Source: Bacteroidota bacterium (GTDB lineage: Bacteria > Bacteroidota > Bacteroidia > Flavobacteriales_F > PHOS-HE28). Taken from it: a stretch of 11,271 nt of DNA. The stretch spans positions 1 to 11,271 of the forward strand of contig JAEYWT010000160.1 of NCBI GenBank assembly GCA_023428865.1, given 5' to 3'. This document shows, piece by piece, positions 1 to 7,046 of this stretch. Numbering within the stretch: the stretch's first letter is position 1; every line of letters begins with the position of its first letter. A model generated the notes under the pieces. That model saw only the letters and a list, made by a program, of their open reading frames with translations. It ran no database searches and was not told where the DNA came from. Position numbers and translations under genes: made by a program.

Positions 1-904
1 CCACAAGCCCACCACCTTGCGCGAAGCCACGGCCACAGCCTTGGTAACCGTGAGCGATCCTGCTACGATAACGGCACTGAGGGAGAAACGCGTGCCCAAG
101 GGTGATGTGCTCGAAAGCGCGCGTGTGGCCGCCTTGTTCGGGGTGAAGAAGACCCACGAGCTGATCCCCGATTGCCATCCATTGCCCATTGAGCATGCGG
201 CTTGCACGTTCGCAGTTGGTGAGCAGGAGATCACCGTGACCATGTTGGTGCGCACCATCTATCGAACGGGGGTTGAAGTGGAAGCCATGCACGGTGCGAG
301 TATAGCGGCCTTGACGATCTATGATATGCTGAAGCCCATCGACAAGGGTGTTTCCGTCGGTAGCATACGCTTGCAGGAAAAGAAAGGAGGCAAGAGCGAT
401 TGGAAGGACCGCTTCGACACGCCGCTGAAAACCGCGGTGTTGGTGATCAGCGATGGGGTGGCAAGTGGAAAGAAGGAGGATAAGGCTGGTGTGGCTATCG
501 AGGAAAGGCTGAAGGGCCTCGGTATTTCGACGGTGATACGGGCTGTGGTGGCCGACGAGCCGGATGAGATCGCCGCCATGGTGAAAGCGTGGGCGGGCGA
601 AGGCCTTGACCTGGTCCTAACCACCGGCGGTACGGGTCTGTCACCACGGGACCGCACACCTGAGGCCATCACACCACTGCTGGATCGCGAAGTGCCCGGC
701 ATCATGGAGGCTGCGCGCCGTTATGGTCAGGAGCGCACGCCGTTGGCGATGATGAGCCGGGGCATCGCGGGCATGATCGGCCGCACCTTGGTGATCACTT
801 TGCCTGGATCAACGCGCGGTGCGCAAGAAACAATGGATGCACTTTTCCCGTTCGTGCTGCATGTGTTGAAGGTGCAGGAGCACGCCTTCCGACACGGGCT
901 GTGA
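1..904 (+). CDS. moaCB: Bifunctional molybdenum cofactor protein MoaC/MoaB, 5' end outside the window
   Basis: This is a fusion of two molybdenum-cofactor enzymes. The MoaC part turns 3',8-cyclo-dihydro-GTP into cyclic pyranopterin monophosphate; the MoaB/MogA part adenylylates molybdopterin before molybdate insertion. Both act in the cytosol. The frame is already open at base 2 and reads HKPTT before a TTG codon at 17. That run aligns inside the start of MoaC, so the true start lies upstream and TTG 17 should not be used; perhaps 15-20 residues are missing. Numbering from base 17, MoaC covers about residues 1-128. It contains KGDV (28-31), the CHP motif (53-55) and YDMLK (102-106), whose Asp and Lys match catalytic D128 and K131 of E. 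coli MoaC. After a short Lys/Gly-rich linker, the MoaB/MogA domain (about 138-290) shows TTGGTG (202-207), RDRTPEA (211-217) and LPGS (262-265). Neither half looks damaged. The next gene starts 24 bp downstream on the same strand. Confidence 0.95.
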   Translation, partial: HKPTTLREATATALVTVSDPATITALREKRVPKGDVLESARVAALFGVKKTHELIPDCHPLPIEHAACTFAVGEQEITVTMLVRTIYRTGVEVEAMHGASIAALTIYDMLKPIDKGVSVGSIRLQEKKGGKSDWKDRFDTPLKTAVLVISDGVASGKKEDKAGVAIEERLKGLGISTVIRAVVADEPDEIAAMVKAWAGEGLDLVLTTGGTGLSPRDRTPEAITPLLDREVPGIMEAARRYGQERTPLAMMSRGIAGMIGRTLVITLPGSTRGAQETMDALFPFVLHVLKVQEHAFRHGL

Positions 905-928
905 CCGGTCTTTCCGTTCTTTGCGCCC

Positions 929-1954
929 ATGATCAATGGCAAGGATGCCTGGGTGGATGAATTCGCCCTGCACCACATAGCCGGTGGAGCGGCAGAGAAC
1001 ACCTACAGCGACTACACCGCCGTGTTGAAAGGGGATGAAGAGCAGGCTTTCCTTCGCAAGCTTTTCCTGCGCCCCTTCGCGCAGATGGCGTCCACTTCGG
1101 AGTTCACCCATCCGGTGGGCCTGGAGTACAACGTGCTGTACAACCTGTGCAACGAGGTACAGGCGGGAAAGGACCTGGTGGAGGTGTCGGTGGATATCGC
1201 TAAACATCTGGTGGCGGTGTCGCGGCATTACAACATCAAAGGCGGTGACCTGTACGTGGCACGCTTGAACAACGTGGGCGTGGGCGATGAACGTTTCACG
1301 GCGCTAGGCATCTACAAATTCGAAGAGAAGGAGGTCTTCATCGAAAGCCGCACTGCAGAGGGGAAAGTCTCGATGTGGCTCAATCGGGGTCTTGGAAGTC
1401 TGAAGCCCAACAAGGCCTGCCTCATCGTCTTCACTCCGTATGCACCAACGGTATTCGTGGTGGACGACAACGACAATACCGATTATTGGCAGAAGGATTT
1501 CATCGGGCACCAGTTGAAGCGCGACCATGTCAACAGCACGAGCAACGTGTTGGAACTGACCAAGACCTTCATCACCGAGCAGCTGCCGCAGGAGTTCGAG
1601 ACGCCACGTGCCGATCAGATCGACCTGTTGAACCGATCAGTGCAGTATTTCAAGGAGAATGCGGAGTTCGATCGTGCCACCTTCACGCAACAAGTGTTCG
1701 AGGAGGAGGGCATGATCGATGCGTTCGATCGCTTCGGAAAGACGTTCAAGGAAGAGCGTTCCGTGGCCTTCGACGATCAATTCGCCATCAGCAGCCACGC
1801 GGTGAAGAAGCAGGCACGCGTGTTCAAGAGCGTGTTGAAGCTGGACAAGAACTTCCACATCTACATCCACGGTGATCGCGACCGGATCGAACAAGGCGTG
1901 GATGAGCGCACGGGCCGCAAGTTCTACAAGATCTACTACGATCAGGAGAGTTGA
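929..1954 (+). CDS. Nucleoid-associated protein, 37-kDa (NdpA/YejK) family
   Basis: The 341-residue product matches the NdpA/YejK nucleoid-associated family (PF04245) in length (E. coli YejK is about 335 aa) and pattern. It opens with a short beta-strand-like segment containing ALHHIAGG. A conserved central part includes the SRHYNIKGGDLYVARL region. The end is basic, with a GDRDRIEQG run and then GRKFYKIYY. Members bind the nucleoid; their detailed role is poorly known, and the Bacteroidota forms differ considerably from the E. coli protein. No signal peptide or membrane segment is visible. The ATG at 929 lies 24 bp after the moaCB stop, so co-transcription is possible. There is no clear Shine-Dalgarno sequence, which is normal for the phylum. 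The gene ends 2 bp from the stop codon of the oppositely oriented moaA. The family call is fairly safe; the specific function is not known. Confidence 0.88.
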   Translation: MINGKDAWVDEFALHHIAGGAAENTYSDYTAVLKGDEEQAFLRKLFLRPFAQMASTSEFTHPVGLEYNVLYNLCNEVQAGKDLVEVSVDIAKHLVAVSRHYNIKGGDLYVARLNNVGVGDERFTALGIYKFEEKEVFIESRTAEGKVSMWLNRGLGSLKPNKACLIVFTPYAPTVFVVDDNDNTDYWQKDFIGHQLKRDHVNSTSNVLELTKTFITEQLPQEFETPRADQIDLLNRSVQYFKENAEFDRATFTQQVFEEEGMIDAFDRFGKTFKEERSVAFDDQFAISSHAVKKQARVFKSVLKLDKNFHIYIHGDRDRIEQGVDERTGRKFYKIYYDQES

Positions 1955-1956
1955 CC

Positions 1957-2946
1957 TTAGCCACCGATGCTCACCATCGGTCGGGCGCTCAGGTCATGCA
2001 GCACTTCTTCCTGTTTTTCTGGTTTGAACGGTGGAAGCCCACCCAGCATGGCGTGTTTGGACAACACGTTCGCTTCGATCAGTGGGACGATATCCTCGCC
2101 AAGGCGCAACGCGGAGAGCAGGTCGGTCTCTTCCCGTGCGAAGAGGCAGTTGCGCAATTTGCCTTCGGCGGTCAGGCGTAGGCGGTCACAGTTGCCGCAG
2201 AAGGGTGCGGTAACGGTACTGATCACAGCGAAGGTGCCTTTCCATCCTGGTACACGGTAGGCTTTGGCCGTGCTATGGGGTGCGTCATCCAGCTTTTCGA
2301 AGGAGTGTACACTACCGATGTGGCCTAGCATTTCAGCGTAGGTATACACCTGCTCTCGCCCCCAGCGGTTTCCAGCGAAGGGCATGAACTCGATGAATCG
2401 AACATGTATCTCCTTGTCCTTGGTCAGTTCCACAAAGGGAAGGATCTCATCCTCGTTCACCCCGCGCATCACCACCATGTTCAACTTCATGCGCATGCCG
2501 CGTTCATGAGCCGCAACGATGTTGTTCCACACCTGTTCGTAGCTGTGGCGTCGGGTGATGCGCTTGAAGCGTTCGGCGTCGAAGGTGTCCAGGCTCACGT
2601 TCAAGCCGCGCAACCCAGCAGCCCAAAGGCCTTCGAGGTGTTTGTGCAACGAAACGGCGTTGGTTGTAAGCCCGAGTTTCACCCCCAACGCGTTCAGGTC
2701 ACGAACTATATCGACGGTATCGGGTCGTAGGAGAGGTTCGCCGCCGGTCAACCGGATCTTGGTGATACCGAAGCGTTCCACGAAAAGCCGGGCAATGTTC
2801 ACCAACTCATCCCGGGTCATCAGTTCTTCGCGTCGGAGGAAGTGCTGGTCCTCTGGCATGCAATAGGTGCAGCGGAGGTCGCATTTATCCACTACGCTGA
2901 TGCGCAGGCTGCGGTGGGTTCTGCCGTGGAGGTCGGTGAGGGACAT
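1957..2946 (-). CDS. moaA: GTP 3',8-cyclase MoaA (radical SAM)
   Basis: MoaA is the first enzyme of molybdenum cofactor synthesis. It uses S-adenosylmethionine and a [4Fe-4S] cluster to cyclise GTP to 3',8-cyclo-dihydro-GTP, the substrate of MoaC encoded about 1 kb away. All hallmarks are present in 329 residues. The N-terminal radical-SAM motif is C22-x3-C26-x2-C29 (CDLRCTYC). The SAM-binding GGEP is at 68-71. The C-terminal second cluster motif is C250-x2-C253-x13-C267 (starting CGNC). The protein ends in Gly-Gly, a tail known to be needed for activity and delivered into the catalytic pocket. Length is normal for the family. The start at 2946 gives MSLTDLHGRTHRSLRISV, the standard MoaA beginning. 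It is divergent from the secreted-protein gene across 136 bp and convergent with the nucleoid-protein gene, so it appears to be transcribed alone here. Confidence 0.97.
   Translation of the reverse strand: MSLTDLHGRTHRSLRISVVDKCDLRCTYCMPEDQHFLRREELMTRDELVNIARLFVERFGITKIRLTGGEPLLRPDTVDIVRDLNALGVKLGLTTNAVSLHKHLEGLWAAGLRGLNVSLDTFDAERFKRITRRHSYEQVWNNIVAAHERGMRMKLNMVVMRGVNEDEILPFVELTKDKEIHVRFIEFMPFAGNRWGREQVYTYAEMLGHIGSVHSFEKLDDAPHSTAKAYRVPGWKGTFAVISTVTAPFCGNCDRLRLTAEGKLRNCLFAREETDLLSALRLGEDIVPLIEANVLSKHAMLGGLPPFKPEKQEEVLHDLSARPMVSIGG
1963..1981. terminator. Possible bidirectional hairpin at the convergent gene ends
   Basis: A perfect 7-bp inverted repeat (ACCGATG at 1963-1969, CATCGGT at 1975-1981) with a 5-nt loop lies 8 bp past the stop of the nucleoid-protein gene and inside the last codons of moaA. 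It sits where a shared terminator for two convergent genes would be expected, and the 2-bp gap leaves no other room. Neither side has a clear T tract, so a role in intrinsic termination is only a guess. The repeat could also be a by-product of the moaA C-terminal codons (MVSIGG). Confidence 0.3.
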
Positions 2947-3082
2947 GGCCCTTCAAAGGAACGACAAGGCGGACCAGTGGCAATGAAACCCGGACAGATA
3001 CCGCTGCGTACAACGGCCCACAAGGACAGAAGCGAAAGCTCTCCCGATAGCAACGGTCCTCCAACTACAACTCAACGGACCA

Positions 3083-5557
3083 ATGGACCAACGACCTACA
3101 CGTACCGCATGGGCGCGCATTTGCCGTGCCCTTTTCCTTTTGATGCTGGCACCAACCTTGGCTAGCGCCCAATCGGGTTCCATCGACCCTGGCTTCAATG
3201 TCGGAACGGGCGCCAACAACCGCATCTTCGCCATGGCCGCACAACCCGATGGGCGGCAGATCATCGGTGGCACGTTCACCAGTTACGCCGGGAATGCGAT
3301 AAACCGCCTGGCCCGGATCACGCGTACCGGCGCATTCGACAATACGTTCAACATCGGTGTCGGCCCCAATGGACAAGTTACCGCCATTGCCGTGGATGCC
3401 AGCGGTCGTATCCTCATCGGTGGCAGTTTCAGCATGTATAACAATGTGCAACGTGCACGGTTGGCTCGCCTGAACAGTGATGGTACCTTGGATGCGACCT
3501 TCAACATCGGTACCGGTATGGCAGGGGGAGTGGTGAACGCCATCGCTGTGCAACCGGATGGGAAGATCATCGTCGTTGGTGCCTTCACTGGATTCAATGG
3601 AGTCGCCCAGAACCGTGTGGTTCGCCTGAATACCGATGGTAGCCGCGATGTATCGTACAGTATCGGTACCGGGCCGAATGCGGATGTCTATGCAGTTTCC
3701 ATCGACCAGGATGGGAAAGCTGTGATAGGTGGTGGTTTTGCAACCGTTAACGGCATCGCTAGGGCTGGTATCGCTCGCCTTACCACAAGTGGTGCGGTGG
3801 ATGCGAGCTTCAACCCAGTGGGTGGTGTGAATAATGCTGTCTACACGGTGGCACATCAGCGTGATGGCCGTATCCTTATCGGGGGTATGTTCACCAGCTA
3901 CAACGGTAACGTTCCTGCGGCTCGCATTGCACGTCTACAGCGCAATGGAACCTATGATGCATCCTTTGCGACCGGTACAGGCTTCAATAGCTGGGTCTAC
4001 ACGATCGCTGTTCAGGGTGATGGCAAAGTGTTGGCGGGTGGTGACTTCACGAGCTACAACGGGGTTTCTCGCAACCGACTGGTCCGTTTGAACACTGATG
4101 GGTCGAATGATAGCGGTTTCAGTACGGGTAGTACGGCGAACAATTGGATCTATGCCATCACTTGGCAGCCCGAGGGCCGGATCACTGCTGCCGGAGGTTT
4201 CACCAGTTTGAGCGGAACGGCTCAGAACCGTATCGTGCGGCTGTCTTCCATGTGCGATGAAACGATAGCTCTTACGGTCAAGACCGATGCGTTCGCATCA
4301 CAGACGAGTTGGGAGTTGATCGGTGAAGGGTTCGACTACCCCATCTGTAGCGGATCAGGTTTCAGCAACAACACGGAATCGACCGTATCGTGTTGTGTTC
4401 CATACGGCCCCATGCGGTTACGAGTGCTGGATAGTGCTGGTGATGGGATGACCACTGGTGGGTATGTGTTGAAGGACGCCTCAGGGCGCCGCATCATAGA
4501 CAACAAGGACGATGGTGTGTTCACTTCGGTGAGTAATATCTCAGGCAACGGTTCGTTCTACTTGCCGATGGGAGAAGGTCGTCCGATCTTCACATCCTGT
4601 GATAAGTTGGATTGGGTAAGCACGCAATTCATCGTAGCCACAGAACTTGCTTCGGTCAGTGCCCAATGGGGTGTGGGCGATCAGACCGACGATGGTTATG
4701 AGTTCTGGTGGTACGACCCGGATGGTTCCTATTCGCAACGGAAGTTCCGTAACCATGCCACCTCGGGTGGAACTGGCGCCGGGGCTCTTCGCGCCTGCCA
4801 TCAACGTGTTTCATGGTCGCCTGCCGTTAATCCTATACCTGAAGGTGTGCTGTTGAATGTGAAGGTCCGCGGCCGGGTGAATGGCGTGAACCTCGAATGG
4901 GGGCCCGCCTGCAGGTTCAAGTTGGATCCTGTCGCTGCGGCTTGTCCCCAGACGCGCCTCATCAATATCCCGGGTCATCAGTATTTCTCCTGTGGTGTGA
5001 CCAAGCCACGCAACAAGTATGTGACCGCGATAGCCGTACCACAAGCGAACAAGTATGAGTTCGAGTTCACTAATGCGGGTCTGGGTTACACCCGTACGGT
5101 GCAGTCCAACAATTACCACCGCACCTTGAACTGGGCGGTCGATCCGTTGGTCGTAGGACAGACCTACAACGTACGGGTCCGCGCCAGTCGTGATGGCGGC
5201 ATCACCTTCTGCCCTTGGGGTGAAGTCTGTACGGTTACCATCTCCGCAACAGCGCAAGGTGGCAGTTCAAGCATGGCGGTTCAGCCCGAGAGCCTCAACC
5301 TTGAGCTATGGCCGAACCCTGGCACAGGCGAGCAAGTGCAGATGATCATTGCTGCGGATGGGGGAGACGATGCCGAGGTGAACATCACCGTGCTCGATGC
5401 CATGGGCCGCATCATACACCAACAGCCTGCCCGAACCGATGGTCTGCAATGGCGCGGTACGGTCGATTTCAGCAAGCAGCTGCCAACGGGTCAGTACTTC
5501 GTGCGCGTTGCTGTAGGAGATGTGATGGAGACGAAGCGATTCGTGGTAGCACACTAA
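3083..5557 (+). CDS. Secreted delta-60 repeat (beta-propeller) protein with T9SS type A sorting domain
   Basis: This 824-residue protein is predicted to be exported and either anchored to the surface or released by the type IX secretion system. An N-terminal signal peptide has basic residues (R4, R7, R12, R15), a hydrophobic core and a likely cleavage near ASAQ (27-30). Residues 32-389 hold seven delta-60 repeats of about 51 aa (DGK..IGG.F..YNG...R..RLN.DG..D..F pattern), expected to form a propeller. Residues 391-500 are a Cys-containing beta domain with an acidic DSAGDGM loop, of a type common in Bacteroidota surface proteins. Two related Ig/Fn3-like modules follow at about 506-615 and 621-720, each ending in a WG-(x)-Cys pattern. 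The C-terminal sorting domain (about 738-824) contains LELWPNPGTGE, VLDAMGRII, LPTGQYFVRV and a final KRFVVAH. No catalytic motif is evident, so ligand binding, adhesion or a scaffold role is possible but unproven. It appears monocistronic, with its own terminator. Confidence 0.92.
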   Translation: MDQRPTRTAWARICRALFLLMLAPTLASAQSGSIDPGFNVGTGANNRIFAMAAQPDGRQIIGGTFTSYAGNAINRLARITRTGAFDNTFNIGVGPNGQVTAIAVDASGRILIGGSFSMYNNVQRARLARLNSDGTLDATFNIGTGMAGGVVNAIAVQPDGKIIVVGAFTGFNGVAQNRVVRLNTDGSRDVSYSIGTGPNADVYAVSIDQDGKAVIGGGFATVNGIARAGIARLTTSGAVDASFNPVGGVNNAVYTVAHQRDGRILIGGMFTSYNGNVPAARIARLQRNGTYDASFATGTGFNSWVYTIAVQGDGKVLAGGDFTSYNGVSRNRLVRLNTDGSNDSGFSTGSTANNWIYAITWQPEGRITAAGGFTSLSGTAQNRIVRLSSMCDETIALTVKTDAFASQTSWELIGEGFDYPICSGSGFSNNTESTVSCCVPYGPMRLRVLDSAGDGMTTGGYVLKDASGRRIIDNKDDGVFTSVSNISGNGSFYLPMGEGRPIFTSCDKLDWVSTQFIVATELASVSAQWGVGDQTDDGYEFWWYDPDGSYSQRKFRNHATSGGTGAGALRACHQRVSWSPAVNPIPEGVLLNVKVRGRVNGVNLEWGPACRFKLDPVAAACPQTRLINIPGHQYFSCGVTKPRNKYVTAIAVPQANKYEFEFTNAGLGYTRTVQSNNYHRTLNWAVDPLVVGQTYNVRVRASRDGGITFCPWGEVCTVTISATAQGGSSSMAVQPESLNLELWPNPGTGEQVQMIIAADGGDDAEVNITVLDAMGRIIHQQPARTDGLQWRGTVDFSKQLPTGQYFVRVAVGDVMETKRFVVAH
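3176..4249 (+). repeat. Seven tandem delta-60 repeats within the secreted protein
   Basis: The repeats are diverged protein-level units of about 153 nt, with approximate boundaries 3212-3364, 3365-3517, 3518-3673, 3674-3826, 3827-3982, 3983-4132 and 4133-4249. Each carries a DG or equivalent turn, a GG/G.F motif, an R..RL strand and usually G..D..F..G.G. The last unit stops after the RLSS strand. The missing final strand (SIDPGFNVGTG) is found instead at the N-terminus (3176-3211), before the first full unit. This permuted arrangement would close the ring between first and last blades. Spacing is regular and there are no frameshifts. Confidence 0.85.
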
Positions 5558-5575
5558 GATCGTTCCAACACGCAG

Positions 5576-5615
5576 GACCGGACGAGGATCACGATCTTCG
5601 TCCGGTCTTCATTTT
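5576..5615 (+). terminator. Strong intrinsic terminator after the secreted-protein gene
   Basis: A perfect 10-bp GC-rich inverted repeat (GACCGGACGA at 5576-5585, TCGTCCGGTC at 5598-5607) begins 18 nt after the stop codon and is followed by TTCATTTT. Inside the loop, two GATC tetramers could extend the stem by a few pairs beyond a G-T wobble. The tail ends exactly at the ATG of tag (5616). Its position and form fit a terminator for the upstream gene, although it could also affect expression of tag. Confidence 0.75.
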
Positions 5616-6200
5616 ATGCCCATGCCAGTGATTACGGTGAGGGAGCGCTGCCCTTGGTGTCTGAAGGACGCCATCTACATGGATTACCATGACAACGTGT
5701 GGGGCCATCCAGAACATGATGACCGCAAGCTCTTCGCGAAGTTGATCCTCGATGGTGCACAAGCGGGCTTGAGCTGGTATACGATCCTGATCCGCAGTGA
5801 AGGATATGCGAATGCCTTCCACCAGTGGGATGTACAGCGGATCGCACGCTATGGTGCCAAGGATATCGAACGGTTGATGCAGGATCCCGGCATCATCCGG
5901 AACAGGCAGAAGATCGAAAGCGCGATCAAGAACGCGCAGGCCTATCTGCGGATCATGGAGAAAGGGGCTGGTTCGTTCGATCGGTTCATCTGGGGACATG
6001 TGGACCACGTACCCGTGGTGAACCAATGGACCAGCCTAAGCCAGGTACCTACCAGCACGCCTATCAGTGATGCGTTGAGCAAGGACCTGAAGAAGGCAGG
6101 CTTCTCGTTCGTAGGAACCACCATTGTGTATGCCTACATGCAGGCGATCGGCATGGTGGATGACCATCTGGTCTCGTGTTGGCGCAGGAAGCGCGCATGA
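5616..6200 (+). CDS. tag: DNA-3-methyladenine glycosylase I (Tag)
   Basis: Tag removes 3-methyladenine from alkylated DNA in the cytosol, starting base-excision repair. The 194-aa product aligns along its whole length with E. coli Tag (187 aa), with about eight extra N-terminal residues. The zinc-snap ligands C4, H17, H175 and C179 of E. coli correspond to C12, H25, H184 and C188 here. The base-pocket aromatics correspond to Y21, Y24 and W54. Other family signatures are QAGLSW (49-54), PTSTPISDALSKDLKK and FVGTTIVYAYMQA. The E. coli pocket residue Glu38 is replaced by Asp46. The start could be ATG 5616, ATG 5622 or a GTG soon after; 5616 is chosen as the first but touches the upstream terminator's T tract. 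The fdhD start follows 27 bp after the stop, so tag probably heads the run tag-fdhD-grpB-YCII. Confidence 0.94.
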   Translation: MPMPVITVRERCPWCLKDAIYMDYHDNVWGHPEHDDRKLFAKLILDGAQAGLSWYTILIRSEGYANAFHQWDVQRIARYGAKDIERLMQDPGIIRNRQKIESAIKNAQAYLRIMEKGAGSFDRFIWGHVDHVPVVNQWTSLSQVPTSTPISDALSKDLKKAGFSFVGTTIVYAYMQAIGMVDDHLVSCWRRKRA

Positions 6201-6227
6201 CCGATGGAAGCCGGTTAACTTGGCGGC

Positions 6228-7046
6228 ATGGCGGCCTTGGTGGTACCGGTGCATGTTCACACGGTTGATGGTGGAACGACCGTTGATCGTGACGATCTGC
6301 TTGTCGTAGAGGAACCGTTGGAGATACGGTTGGGCAGTGGACCATTGGAGCAACGTGTAGAGCTACGCCTGAGCGTGACCATGCGCACACCTGGCCACGA
6401 TGAAGAATTGGTGCGCGGTTTCTTGTTCACGGAAGGCATCGTTACTGAGCAGCAAAAATTGCTGCGGGTGGTGCCGTGCATGACCGTGAAGGAAGAGGAG
6501 ATCGGTAATGTGATGCGCGCAGAGCTTCATCCTACGGTGCAAGTGGACCCTGCGCGTTGGCAACGGAATTTCTACACCACGAGCAGCTGTGGTGTGTGTG
6601 GCAAGAGCAGCATCGAGGCGGTCCATGTACAATGCCAACGTGCCATCGTGCCGCTCAGCGCGCTTGATCCCGGGGTCATCACGTCTTTACCGGACAGTAT
6701 GCGTGCAGCGCAGACCGTATTCAAGCATACCGGAGGGATCCATGCCGCGGCGCTATTCTCCCCGCTGGGGGAACTGTTGGTGCTGCGAGAAGATGTAGGT
6801 CGGCATAATGCGGTGGACAAAGTGATCGGTGCTGCGCTGATGGCTGGCATCGAACTTGGAACAAGCATCCTCCTTGTTAGTGGCCGCGCAGGTTTCGAGC
6901 TGGTGCAAAAGTGCGTGGTCGCGGGTATTCCGCTGATGGCCGCTGTTGGTGCTCCATCTTCATTGGCTGTGGAACTGGCCCGTGAAAGCGGGCTCACCTT
7001 GATCGGATTTCTGCGAGGAGAACGTTTCAACCGATATGCGCCATGA
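6228..7046 (+). CDS. fdhD: Formate dehydrogenase accessory sulfurtransferase FdhD
   Basis: FdhD moves sulfur from a cysteine desulfurase (IscS in E. coli) onto the molybdenum cofactor of formate-dehydrogenase-type enzymes, a step needed for their activity. The 272-aa protein has the family's conserved features: an RTPGHDEELVRGFLFTEG stretch (53-70), the redox CxxC at C121-C124 (SSCGVCGK), TGGIHAAAL (168-176), REDVGRHNAVDKVIG (187-201) and SGRAGFELVQK (218-228). It is cytosolic with no signal peptide. The start at ATG 6228 gives a normal length. The stop overlaps the next start by 4 bp (ATGA, 7043-7046), pointing to translational coupling. The likely client is the FdhF/YdeP-type oxidoreductase gene about 2.3 kb downstream, an inference from family knowledge and proximity. 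Whether YdeP-type enzymes always need FdhD is not established by this sequence. Confidence 0.96.
   Translation: MAALVVPVHVHTVDGGTTVDRDDLLVVEEPLEIRLGSGPLEQRVELRLSVTMRTPGHDEELVRGFLFTEGIVTEQQKLLRVVPCMTVKEEEIGNVMRAELHPTVQVDPARWQRNFYTTSSCGVCGKSSIEAVHVQCQRAIVPLSALDPGVITSLPDSMRAAQTVFKHTGGIHAAALFSPLGELLVLREDVGRHNAVDKVIGAALMAGIELGTSILLVSGRAGFELVQKCVVAGIPLMAAVGAPSSLAVELARESGLTLIGFLRGERFNRYAP

Noticed and set aside
17..19. TTG as the start of moaCB
   Set aside because: The frame is open to the window edge and the residues before it (HKPTT) align within MoaC; the real start is upstream.
2954..2961. Promoter-like TTCCTTTG on the minus strand 7 nt before the moaA ATG
   Set aside because: It is one base off TAnnTTTG with only an ATTG at the -33 distance. 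It would imply a nearly leaderless mRNA, which is too weak to annotate.
3065..3856. 263-codon minus-strand frame across the delta-60 repeats
   Set aside because: It is an antisense reading of repeat-coding DNA (Thr/Asp/Ile/His-rich) with no independent motif; the + strand has the signal peptide, repeats and sorting domain.
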